Origin: Natrinema soli
Lineage (GTDB): Archaea > Halobacteriota > Halobacteria > Halobacteriales > Natrialbaceae
NCBI RefSeq assembly: GCF_028618695.1
Contig: NZ_JAQIVI010000692.1
Location: 1-10,838, forward strand
Length of the DNA stretch: 10,838 nucleotides
Direction: 5' to 3'
The notes under the pieces are model-generated. The model had not been told where the DNA came from, ran no database searches, and saw nothing but the letters and a program-made list of their open reading frames with translations. Below are positions 1-6,345 of the stretch, in pieces. Both the position numbers and the translations under genes were made by a program. Within the stretch, counting starts at the first letter, position 1. Every line of letters starts with the position of its first letter.

Positions 1-1
1 C

Positions 2-766
2 TCGACCGAGGTCGGTCAGCGCGTCGCCGAGAAGGCGGCCGGCAACTGCGCGCTGCCCGCGCTCGAGCTCGGCGGGAACAACGTCCACGTCGTCACCAAC
101 GAGGCCGACCTCGATCGCGCCGTCGACGGTGGCGTCTTCGGTTCCTTCCTCCACCAGGGGCAGGCCTGCATCTCGATCAACCGCCACCTCGTCCACGAGT
201 CGCTGTACGACGACTACGTGGACGCGCTCGTCGACCGGACCGCCTCGTTGGCGACCGGCGATCCATCGGACGACGAGACGATCATCGGTCCGATCATCGA
301 CGAGAGCCAGCGCGACCAGATCGTGGACTACATCGAGGAGTCGGTCGACGAGGGCGCGACCCTCGAGACCGGCGGCGATCACGACGGCCTCGTCGTCGAA
401 CCCACCGTCCTCTCGGACGCCGACAACGACATGGCAGCGGCCGAAAACGAGCACTTCGGTCCCGTCGCACCCGTGATCCCCTACTCGAGCGACGCGGAGG
501 CGATCGAACTCGCGAACGACACGATCCACGGCCTGTCGGGCTCGGTCCACAGCGAGGATCTCGAGCAAGCCCGGAAAATCGCGGACGGGATCGACACGGG
601 CATGATCCATATTAACGACCAGCCGATCAACGACGAGCCCCACGTCCCCTTCGGCGGGATGAAGCAATCCGGCATGGGCCGGTACAACGGCGAGCAGATC
701 CTCGAGGAAGTGACGACGACGAAGCTGGTCTCGGTTCAGCACGAACCCCGCGAGTACCCGTTCTAA
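2..766 (+). CDS. Aldehyde dehydrogenase family protein, C-terminal part (5' end outside window)
   Basis: Oxidises an aldehyde to the carboxylic acid with NAD(P)+ in the cytoplasm; the substrate cannot be read from this fragment. The reading frame is open from base 2 and gives 254 residues, about half of a usual 480-500 residue enzyme. Visible family marks are the general-base motif LELGGNN (Glu22 of the fragment), the nucleophile motif GQACI (Cys56), and EHFGPV (Glu150), which binds the nicotinamide ribose. The Glu-to-Cys spacing of 34 residues is the family norm. The C-terminal HVPFGGMKQSGMGR block is also typical. The string HQGQACISINRHLVHESLYD resembles benzaldehyde/vanillin-type ALDHs; that subclass is a guess. 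It ends in TAA, 16 bases from the stop of a convergent small gene. No damage is seen in the part present. Confidence 0.95.
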   Translation, partial: STEVGQRVAEKAAGNCALPALELGGNNVHVVTNEADLDRAVDGGVFGSFLHQGQACISINRHLVHESLYDDYVDALVDRTASLATGDPSDDETIIGPIIDESQRDQIVDYIEESVDEGATLETGGDHDGLVVEPTVLSDADNDMAAAENEHFGPVAPVIPYSSDAEAIELANDTIHGLSGSVHSEDLEQARKIADGIDTGMIHINDQPINDEPHVPFGGMKQSGMGRYNGEQILEEVTTTKLVSVQHEPREYPF

Positions 767-782
767 CCCTCGAGAGGGGAGC

Positions 783-1037
783 TCATTCGAAGAGCGCCAG
801 CAGCCGCCCCCAGCTCCAGATCACGAGCCAGACCGCGAGGAGGGCGACGAGCAGATACAGCGGTAACGCGTCCACGGCGATTCCGTTGGCGATGACGGCC
901 TCGAGCAGTCCGCGCCGAGCCAGAAGTGCACCCACAGCCGCGATCAGCAGCGAGCTGGCAGCGATGACGACCGCCGTTCGATTGGTCGCGATTCGCGATC
1001 CCTCGCCGTTCCGATCCGCGGTCCGTTGGTTGTTCAT
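783..1037 (-). CDS. Small two-helix membrane protein of unknown function
   Basis: I do not recognise this family. From the ATG at 1037 it encodes 84 residues. A short hydrophilic, charged N-terminus (about residues 1-20) is followed by two hydrophobic segments at about 21-40 (TAVVIAASSLLIAAVGALLA) and 57-76 (ALPLYLLVALLAVWLVIWSW), joined by an RRGLLE loop. It is probably a small integral membrane protein. The same frame extends upstream to an ATG at 1127 (114 residues). That extra 30-residue stretch is very Arg-rich and not haloarchaeal in character, so I prefer the inner ATG, though the longer form is possible. The gene is convergent with the aldehyde dehydrogenase, and their stops are 16 bases apart. 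No function can be inferred from neighbours. Confidence 0.6.
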   Translation of the reverse strand: MNNQRTADRNGEGSRIATNRTAVVIAASSLLIAAVGALLARRGLLEAVIANGIAVDALPLYLLVALLAVWLVIWSWGRLLALFE

Positions 1038-1283
1038 CGCTCGTTCCGACGTACTGTCCCGCTCGAGGAAACGGTTGTACCTGCGCGTTCCGGTTGACCG
1101 GTGAGTTGGCGGGAGCAGACTGAACATCTAGTGTACCGGTGTGCCCTCTTACAAGGATTTCATCGACCAGACATACGGTTTACGTGTACTCCTCGCACGC
1201 TGTCTGAGTGACGGATCGAGTATTGCGGCTGCGAATTCCGCTTCGAGCATTGCAACTGCCGCTTTCGAGGTATTCCCGATGTA

Positions 1284-1296
1284 CGAGGGTTGGGAT
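1284..1296 (-). repeat. 13-bp direct copy of the tRNA-Leu 3' end (att-like)
   Basis: The minus-strand reading ATCCCAACCCTCG is identical to bases 2685-2697, which form the 3' T-stem and acceptor strand of the tRNA-Leu gene, in the same orientation. It abuts the likely right end of the TnpB element at 1297. A copy of a tRNA 3' end on the far side of an inserted segment is the usual trace of tRNA-targeted integration. The match ends abruptly on both sides and there is no integrase in the segment, so this reading is an inference. Confidence 0.55.
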
Positions 1297-1480
1297 ATCA
1301 ACTGCCTCGCGCCACAATTGCGGGGCTTGTCAGTGAACTCGGCCTCTGCCGATGATTAGTCGGACGGGACGAATCCCCGAGTCGACGTCACAGTTCCTGA
1401 CTTCAGGGCGAGTTGACTGTCGCCCGTCCGCCGAGACGACTGTAGGCCTCGACGGACAAACCGCCACCCAACGTTCTTCG
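1297..1480 (-). ncRNA. Probable omega RNA (TnpB guide RNA scaffold) at the element right end
   Basis: In studied IS200/IS605 elements the TnpB guide RNA covers the 3' end of tnpB and the right end of the element, and its guide is the host sequence immediately beyond that end. This interval is the equivalent position here, ending with the hairpin AAGCCCCGC...GCGAGGC. Its 5' limit cannot be set from sequence alone, so 1480 is only indicative. The adjoining guide would begin ATCCCAACCCTCGTACATCG, whose first 13 bases match the nearby tRNA-Leu gene. Expression is not shown. Confidence 0.35.
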
Positions 1481-2573
1481 CACCAACGTAGTCAGCGTTC
1501 GCTGTTGAACCACACGACTCACACTCGAATTTGGACTGAGTAACTCGATTACCTTCACTCGTATGTCCACACTCTGGGCACCGTCGACTCGTGCCCTCCG
1601 GCGATACGAACTCCACAGAGATCCTCTCCTTTTCTGCTTTGTATTCCACGAGATCGACGAGTTGGCGATGCGCCCACTGGTGCAGGTCCTTCACTGGCGG
1701 CATACGCTCACGGATGTGCCTTAGGTTCTCGAATGCAATGTATTCGCAGTCGTGAGTGAGTGCTTCCTTGATGATGCGGTTAGCGACCCGGTGGAGGGAG
1801 TCACGGACGTAACGTGATTCACGCCCGCTCATCTGTTGGACCGTGCGGTGGGCGGACTGCGTCCCAGTCTGCTGGAGGGAACCACGAATCTTCTCGAATT
1901 GTCGGTGTCGATGCCGCAGTTCTCGTCCGGACGCGAAATAGGCTGTCGAAGTGGTGGCGATGTTGACGATACCGAGGTCAACGCCGAGAACTGTCCTGTT
2001 CTCGGTGTCATCCTGTTGTTTGATTTTCTTCTCCGGCTTCGGTTTTCGGAAGCCAAGATGGAGGTAGTAGTTATCATCACGCCGCGACAGCGTGGATTCG
2101 GTGAGCTCCCAGTCCTCATCATTGAGATACTCATGTTGGTAACCGTCTTCGTCCTCTGGCAGAGCGAGATCACACCGAATGCGGTCATCGACTGTCGTGA
2201 GTGATACAGTGCCATTATCGAACAATGTCATCGTCCGAGTATCGTACTTTACCGTGTCTGCGGTGAACTCGGGACGAGAGGTTTTATAATCCTCATCAAG
2301 GTCATCGATTTCTTCGACACCGGAGAGGGCGGCTGCAGCTTGGTGGGTTGCGAGAATCGCGTGTTGGCTCCTGAGGCGTGTCTTCTCACGAACCTCGCCG
2401 TAGGCGAGGTCTTGGAGGGATATTTTTCGTGTTTCACCTATTCCCCATCCAATTTGACTACTGATGTTGCAGGCTGTTTGCCACTCCTGAATGGTAGCGT
2501 CAAGCAGCTGTTGCTGCTCTGAGGTGAGTTCCGGACGGGTGATCGCGGTCCGTCTCAGGTAGTCGTCAGCCAC
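1356..2573 (-). CDS. tnpB: RNA-guided endonuclease TnpB
   Basis: TnpB proteins are RNA-guided DNA nucleases of IS200/IS605 elements and the ancestors of Cas12; they cut the emptied donor site and so favour retention of the element. From a GTG start at 2573 the protein has 405 residues, the family's usual length. It carries the RuvC acidic triad: Asp199 (GVDLGIVNIAT), Glu282 (IAFENLRHIRERMP) and Asp361 (NADYVGAKNV). A four-cysteine zinc finger lies between the last two (CPECGHTSEGN, residues 332-335, and CESC, 351-354). No frameshift is seen, so the nuclease should be intact. GTG is chosen because it opens VADDYLRRTAITRPEL, which I take to be the conserved N-terminus. The only upstream in-frame ATG is at 2648 and would add 25 atypical residues. 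No tnpA accompanies it. Confidence 0.9.
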   Translation of the reverse strand: MADDYLRRTAITRPELTSEQQQLLDATIQEWQTACNISSQIGWGIGETRKISLQDLAYGEVREKTRLRSQHAILATHQAAAALSGVEEIDDLDEDYKTSRPEFTADTVKYDTRTMTLFDNGTVSLTTVDDRIRCDLALPEDEDGYQHEYLNDEDWELTESTLSRRDDNYYLHLGFRKPKPEKKIKQQDDTENRTVLGVDLGIVNIATTSTAYFASGRELRHRHRQFEKIRGSLQQTGTQSAHRTVQQMSGRESRYVRDSLHRVANRIIKEALTHDCEYIAFENLRHIRERMPPVKDLHQWAHRQLVDLVEYKAEKERISVEFVSPEGTSRRCPECGHTSEGNRVTQSKFECESCGSTANADYVGAKNVGWRFVRRGLQSSRRTGDSQLALKSGTVTSTRGFVPSD

Positions 2574-2654
2574 ATATCCCAATATGTCATTGAGATACTT
2601 AGTATTTCTATGTAATTCCTTTTGACAATGTGATATCGTCAGTAGCAAGTCACG

Positions 2655-2668
2655 GAGAGACGTCTCTC
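2655..2668. repeat. Perfect 14-bp palindrome between tRNA-Leu and tnpB
   Basis: GAGAGACGTCTCTC is its own reverse complement. As single strand or RNA it folds into a 5-bp stem with an ACGT loop. It lies 15 bases beyond the tRNA 3' end. It could be the left-end subterminal hairpin of the TnpB element, or a processing or termination signal for the tRNA transcript; the sequence does not decide between them. Confidence 0.5.
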
Positions 2669-2682
2669 AGTTTAAGTTGGTA

Positions 2683-2766
2683 TGCGAGGGTTGGGATTCG
2701 AACCCAAGGACCCCTACGGGAGCGGGTCTTAAGCCCACCGCCGTTGGCCTGCTTGGCTACCCTCGC
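2683..2766 (-). tRNA. tRNA-Leu(UAA)
   Basis: All arms fold on the minus strand. The acceptor stem GCGAGGG pairs with CCCTCGC and is followed by discriminator A. The D-arm has GCC/GGC. The anticodon stem GTGGG/CCCGC holds the loop CTTAAGA, with anticodon TAA at 2729-2731, which reads the rare UUA leucine codon. A long variable arm (CCC-GTA-GGG) is the class II mark of leucine tRNA. The T-arm TTGGG/CCCAA holds the loop TTCGAAT. CCA is not encoded, and there is no intron. Its 3' end faces the TnpB element, and 13 bases of it recur at 1284-1296. Confidence 0.97.
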
Positions 2767-2845
2767 GCAGAAGTGCACTCGAGCGTTGTCCCGGGTCGGG
2801 GATGTGCGTTTCGGTGTGTGCCCGTGGGCCTCCCGCCTCGAGCCC

Positions 2846-3184
2846 TTACCAGTCGACGCTCAGTGTGCCGTCGCCGTGGGGGTCGGGTGCGATCTCCTCG
2901 TCGGTCCGGCGGTCGACGACGTGGATGCAGCCGTCGTCTTTCTTCGCCGGGCAGACCTCCGCGGCGCGGACGTTGTGCTCGAGGTCGTCTTCGCCGAAGA
3001 AGTACTCGTTGGGCTGGGCCATGCCCGAGGCGATGGACATCTCCCAGTTGGCGCTGACCTCGGCGCACTTGCCCGCGCCGAAGCACTTGTTGGCCTCGAA
3101 GATGATCTTGTAGGGCTTCTCGTCGACCGGCGGCGCGTCGCTCGAGCCGACGTCGCTGGCGCGCTGGATGCCGTCGTCGCTCAT
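2846..3184 (-). CDS. Ferredoxin-like iron-sulfur protein (single cluster)
   Basis: Encodes 112 residues from the ATG at 3184. A short acidic N-terminal tail (1-22) precedes a small ferredoxin fold. The cluster ligands that can be seen are Cys34 and Cys40 (KCFGAGKCAEVS), Cys78 (AAEVCPAKK) and Cys86 (DDGCIHV). This pattern resembles the one-cluster (3Fe-4S or 4Fe-4S) ferredoxins that feed electrons to cytochrome P450s and other oxygenases, not the plant-type 2Fe-2S ferredoxins abundant in haloarchaea. The redox partner is not in the window. An SDR gene lies 73 bases upstream on the same strand, so co-transcription is possible. The frame stays open to 3229, but the MSDD start is the more acidic and natural one. 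Confidence 0.85.
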   Translation of the reverse strand: MSDDGIQRASDVGSSDAPPVDEKPYKIIFEANKCFGAGKCAEVSANWEMSIASGMAQPNEYFFGEDDLEHNVRAAEVCPAKKDDGCIHVVDRRTDEEIAPDPHGDGTLSVDW

Positions 3185-3257
3185 TGTCTCATAGTTCGAC
3201 CGCGTCGTCTTTCCCGTTACGGTTGGCACAAGCGACGGGCGCCCGCTGGTCTCCGCG

Positions 3258-4214
3258 CTACGCCGAGACCGCTTCCTCGCCCTTTGGCTCTGGCAGGTCG
3301 TACGTGACGCCGGTCAATTCGCTCGAGATCCGCCACAACCGACGGGCCGTCTCCTCGTCGTAGGACCGATCCGAGGAGGCCTGTCGTTCGGGCGTGCCGC
3401 GCATGTTCTGGAAGCCGCCGGGGCCGTAGTACGCGCCGCCCTCGGCGTCGAGCGCGGTCGCGGCGTACAGCGTCGGGAGCGCGCCCATCTCGGCCGACTG
3501 CGCGACGACCGTGTTCATCAGTTTCATCGCCGCCATTCGGAGCCGACTCCCGCTCTGCTCGGGCCCGCGGTACTGCAACTGCGTGTTCGCGTAGCCGGGA
3601 TGCACCGCCATGCTTTTCGCGTTCGTATCCGCGGTGAGGAACCGTCGCTCGAGTTCGTACGCGAACGGGACGTTCGCCAGCTTCGACTGGGCGTAGGCGT
3701 TCCACTTGTCGTAGGACTCCTCGCTCTGGAGGTCGTCGAAGTCGATTTCGCCGCTCTCGTGAACCCCGCTCGAGACGGTGACGACCCGCGCTGGCTCCTC
3801 GCCGTCGGTCGCCAGACTCTCGAGCACCAATCCGGTGAGCGCGAAGTGACCGAGGTGGTTGACGCCGAACTGGGTCTCGAACCCGTCCGCGGTCTCAGAG
3901 CGCGGGATCGCCATGACCCCCGCGTTGTTGATCAGCACGTCGATTTCCTCGTCCTCGAGCCCCGCCGCGAAGGAGCGAACGGACTCGAGGTCACCCAGGT
4001 CGCACTCCTCGACGCGCAGGTCGGCGTCGGGAATCTCGCCGCGAACGTCGTCGGCGGCGTCCTCGCCGCGCTCGGTGCTCCGGCAGGCCATGGTCACCGT
4101 CGCGCCGTTGCGCGCGAGTTCGCGGGTGGCCTCGAGGCCGATGCCGCTGTTCGCGCCCGTGATGACGATCGTTCGTCCGTCCTGATCGGGAATCTCGTCG
4201 GCTGTCCAGTCCAT
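3258..4214 (-). CDS. SDR family oxidoreductase, retinol-dehydrogenase-like
   Basis: A short-chain dehydrogenase/reductase of 318 residues, longer than classical SDRs (about 250) and close to the retinol dehydrogenase/protochlorophyllide reductase group. Visible elements are the cofactor loop TGANSGIG (19-26), CRS with Arg45 after the second beta strand (suggesting NADP(H)), NNAG (96-99), Asn119, Ser148/149 (VTVSSG) and the catalytic YAQSK pair Tyr174/Lys178. The substrate is unknown; an aldehyde/ketone or alcohol is expected. The C-terminal GGAYYGPGGFQNMRG segment is typical of this subgroup. The ATG at 4214 is supported by a TATA-like CTAAAT box 28 bases upstream. The ferredoxin gene follows it on the same strand. 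Confidence 0.92.
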   Translation of the reverse strand: MDWTADEIPDQDGRTIVITGANSGIGLEATRELARNGATVTMACRSTERGEDAADDVRGEIPDADLRVEECDLGDLESVRSFAAGLEDEEIDVLINNAGVMAIPRSETADGFETQFGVNHLGHFALTGLVLESLATDGEEPARVVTVSSGVHESGEIDFDDLQSEESYDKWNAYAQSKLANVPFAYELERRFLTADTNAKSMAVHPGYANTQLQYRGPEQSGSRLRMAAMKLMNTVVAQSAEMGALPTLYAATALDAEGGAYYGPGGFQNMRGTPERQASSDRSYDEETARRLWRISSELTGVTYDLPEPKGEEAVSA

Positions 4215-4236
4215 ACGCGCTCTATGCCGTCTGTCC

Positions 4237-4242
4237 CTAAAT
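4237..4242 (-). promoter_or_regulatory. TATA-like box of the SDR gene at 4214
   Basis: The minus strand reads ATTTAG beginning 28 bases before the ATG at 4214, the spacing expected of a haloarchaeal leaderless promoter. It lies in the wreckage of the histidine kinase fragment, so the promoter may have formed from pseudogene sequence. Confidence 0.4.
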
Positions 4243-4301
4243 GGGTGCGCCGTGGTGCGTCCGGCAGGCGCTCGAGCGGGACGGGCGAGACGGCGGTCCT
4301 G

Positions 4302-4373
4302 CGAGGCGGGCAGCGTGAACGAGAACGTCGCGCCCTCACCGGGCTCGGAGTCGACCTAGATCTCGCCCTCCTC
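4302..4373 (-). pseudogene. Histidine kinase ATPase-domain C-terminal fragment
   Basis: One minus-strand frame reads EEGEI, then a TAG at 4356-4358, then VDSEPGEGATFSFTLP and AS. This is the usual end of a haloarchaeal sensor kinase HATPase_c domain (normally GGEIWVDSEPGEG...), so the TAG sits exactly where Trp (TGG) is expected: a single-base nonsense change. The rest of the kinase (sensor, HisKA, N, G1 and G2 boxes) is absent upstream; instead a lipoprotein leader remnant adjoins. No stop follows, and the frame drifts into the SDR gene. It is a non-functional relic. Confidence 0.75.
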
Positions 4374-4378
4374 GCGTG

Positions 4379-4539
4379 TACCGTCGCCGTTATCCCTCCG
4401 CTCGCAGTCGCATCGACGGGCGACTCACTCGCGTCGGGTTCCGTTCCTTCCGTATCGTCCGAAGTATCGCCCGCGCAGCCGGCGAGCGGCAGAGAGAGAG
4501 ACTCGAGGCGGTTCCAGCCAGTAGCGTTCGTCGATGCAA
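4379..4539 (-). pseudogene. Tat-type lipoprotein N-terminal remnant, frameshifted at a CT repeat
   Basis: Two minus-strand frames join into a recognisable leader. The first frame gives HRRTLLAGTASSLSL (twin arginine plus hydrophobic core). The second gives PLAGCAGDTSDDTEGTEPD (lipobox LAGC, Cys codon at 4475-4477, then an acidic Thr/Asp/Glu linker). Together they form a haloarchaeal Tat-exported lipoprotein signal. The frames part inside an 11-base CT/AG repeat at 4491-4501; removing one CT unit restores one frame through the lipobox. A TTG at 4539 stands where the start codon would be. Beyond about 4379 the frame loses haloarchaeal character and runs into the kinase fragment, so the mature domain is gone. 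It is very probably dead, though the repeat could allow slippage. Confidence 0.6.
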
Positions 4540-4554
4540 GTGAGACCGTTCGTG

Positions 4555-4584
4555 GATTCGGTACCGAAGTACCGATATCGGATC
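4555..4584. promoter_or_regulatory. Cluster of palindromes, operator-like
   Basis: Two perfect palindromes lie 3 bases apart: TTCGGTACCGAA (4557-4568) and CCGATATCGG (4572-4581). GTACCGA is also directly repeated (4561-4567 and 4569-4575). The 30-base block is itself nearly an inverted repeat. It lies just ahead of the broken lipoprotein leader, where an operator for that gene would be expected. No binding protein can be named. Confidence 0.35.
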
Positions 4585-4667
4585 TGCTGCCGGTGACGTG
4601 TCCCGCATCGGCTCGAGTCGAGCGCACGAACAGCCGGAAAACCGTTCGCGATCGGTCGATCGACGCG

Positions 4668-5186
<519 letters not shown>

Positions 5187-5337
5187 ATCCTCCGGGACGG
5201 CGGGACGAGTGAAAACGGTAGTGGTCTCGAGTCGGCGACCACTGAGCCCGCATCCACCGATCCATCGGACGACGGGACGGTCACGTCTGCTGGCGGCCGG
5301 CCGCAGGTACATACCGCGGGACGTGGAATGTCCGGGC

Positions 5338-6309
5338 ATGAGCGAGGGCGCGCACACGGCTGAACAGGTGACGCTCGCACGGTTGCCGTCGGGAGTCGAA
5401 CTGACGACGACGGTCCACACCTATCGCGGCGACGAGTCGGGTCCGACGCTGTACGTGCAGGCGGCCCAACACGGCCGCGAAATCAACGGGACCGAGGTGC
5501 TGCGGCGGTTCCACGACCGACTCCCTCTCGAGTCGCTGTCGGGGACCGTGATCGCCGTCCCCGTCGCGAACCCGCTGACGTTCGATCGCGTCTCCTACAC
5601 GACGCCGGAACAGCTCGATAGCATCAACCCGAACATGAACCGGATCTGGCCGGGTGACAGCGACGGGAGCCTCCACCAGCGCATGGCTGCCCGGCTCTGG
5701 GAGTTCGTCACCGCGGCCGATGCCCTCGTCGATCTCCACACGGGGAGCCCCGATATGCTCCCCCACGTCGTCTACCGCGAGGACGACGAGCGCTCTCGCA
5801 GTCTCGCCGACGCCTTCGGAACTGACCTCCTGCTGTCCGAACAGGCCGACGAGGACGCTCCCGACGAGTGGCACCACCGCGGCTTTGCGGGAAAGCTCCG
5901 GGTGGCCGCCGCCGAGAAGGGGATCCCGTCGATCACGCCCGAACTCGCACACAACAAGCAGATCCTCGAGGACGTCGTCGACGAGGGCGTCGACGGCCTG
6001 CTCGACGTCTGCCGGTATCTCGGCCTTCTTCCCGGTGACGTCCCCGATCGCGACCCGATCGTCGCCCGGAACCACCTCGGGCAGGTCACCGCCGACGACT
6101 CCGGGCTCTTCCGGCCGGCTCCGTCGCTCGAGGTCGGCAAGTCGATCTCCGAGGGAACGGCCATCGGAACGGTCTATCATCCGGCGACGTACGAGCCGCT
6201 CCACCACGCCCGCGCGGACCGCGACGGGGTGCTCTATGCGCTCACCCGCGAGGCGACCGTGACCGCGGGGGACCAGCTCGCGAGCGTGGCGCTGGTCCGC
6301 GAGGAGTGA
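5338..6309 (+). CDS. Succinylglutamate desuccinylase/aspartoacylase family zinc hydrolase
   Basis: A predicted zinc-dependent amidohydrolase of the M14-like AstE/AspA family, 323 residues. The metal site is readable: His45 and Glu48 in [10 protein letters not shown], and His134 in DLHTG. Glu202 in TPELA is the expected catalytic Glu. The family's NPLTFDR (78-84) and [10 protein letters not shown] (97-106) substrate-binding blocks are also present. The last about 90 residues form the usual beta-rich C-terminal domain. Family members remove acyl groups from N-acyl amino acids; the true substrate here is unknown, and there are no arginine-catabolism neighbours. The ATG at 5338 is chosen because a TACATA element lies 30 bases upstream; the longer open frame upstream is antisense to the cyclophilin. 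It diverges from the cyclophilin and converges on an SDR. Confidence 0.9.
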   Translation: MSEGAHTAEQVTLARLPSGVELTTTVHTYRGDESGPTLYVQAAQHGREINGTEVLRRFHDRLPLESLSGTVIAVPVANPLTFDRVSYTTPEQLDSINPNMNRIWPGDSDGSLHQRMAARLWEFVTAADALVDLHTGSPDMLPHVVYREDDERSRSLADAFGTDLLLSEQADEDAPDEWHHRGFAGKLRVAAAEKGIPSITPELAHNKQILEDVVDEGVDGLLDVCRYLGLLPGDVPDRDPIVARNHLGQVTADDSGLFRPAPSLEVGKSISEGTAIGTVYHPATYEPLHHARADRDGVLYALTREATVTAGDQLASVALVREE

Positions 6310-6345
6310 CCGACCGCGGGTCTTGGGGCGAGCAAACGGGCCGTT

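Larger units (their letters stand above)
1297..2680 (-). mobile_element. Solo-TnpB IS200/IS605-type element (IS1341-like), left boundary uncertain
   Basis: The segment holds one tnpB on the minus strand and no Y1 transposase (TnpA), so it is non-autonomous for movement. The right end is placed at 1297. Reading the minus strand past the tnpB stop, AAGCCCCGC is followed by an imperfect hairpin partner GCGAGGC and then AGTTGAT, an arrangement like the subterminal hairpin and terminal pentamer of this superfamily. The left end must lie between the tnpB start (2573) and the tRNA 3' end (2683). A perfect 14-bp palindrome at 2655-2668 is a candidate left-end hairpin. AT content rises around 2570-2650, unlike the flanking chromosome. 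The terminal sequences were judged by eye and not matched to a named IS. Confidence 0.6.

Noticed and set aside
767..782. CCCTC-GA-GAGGG between the aldehyde dehydrogenase and the small membrane gene as a terminator
   Set aside because: A two-base loop cannot form a stable hairpin and no T-run follows on either strand.
1141..1359. Plus-strand 72-residue open frame across the TnpB right end
   Set aside because: It starts at GTG, runs through the IS right-end hairpin and the tRNA-like repeat, and has no recognisable motif. It is the complement of the open extension of the tnpB frame, so at most one strand could code.
5281..6207. 308-codon minus-strand open frame opposite the zinc hydrolase
   Set aside because: Antisense shadow; the plus-strand product has a complete metal site and family motifs.
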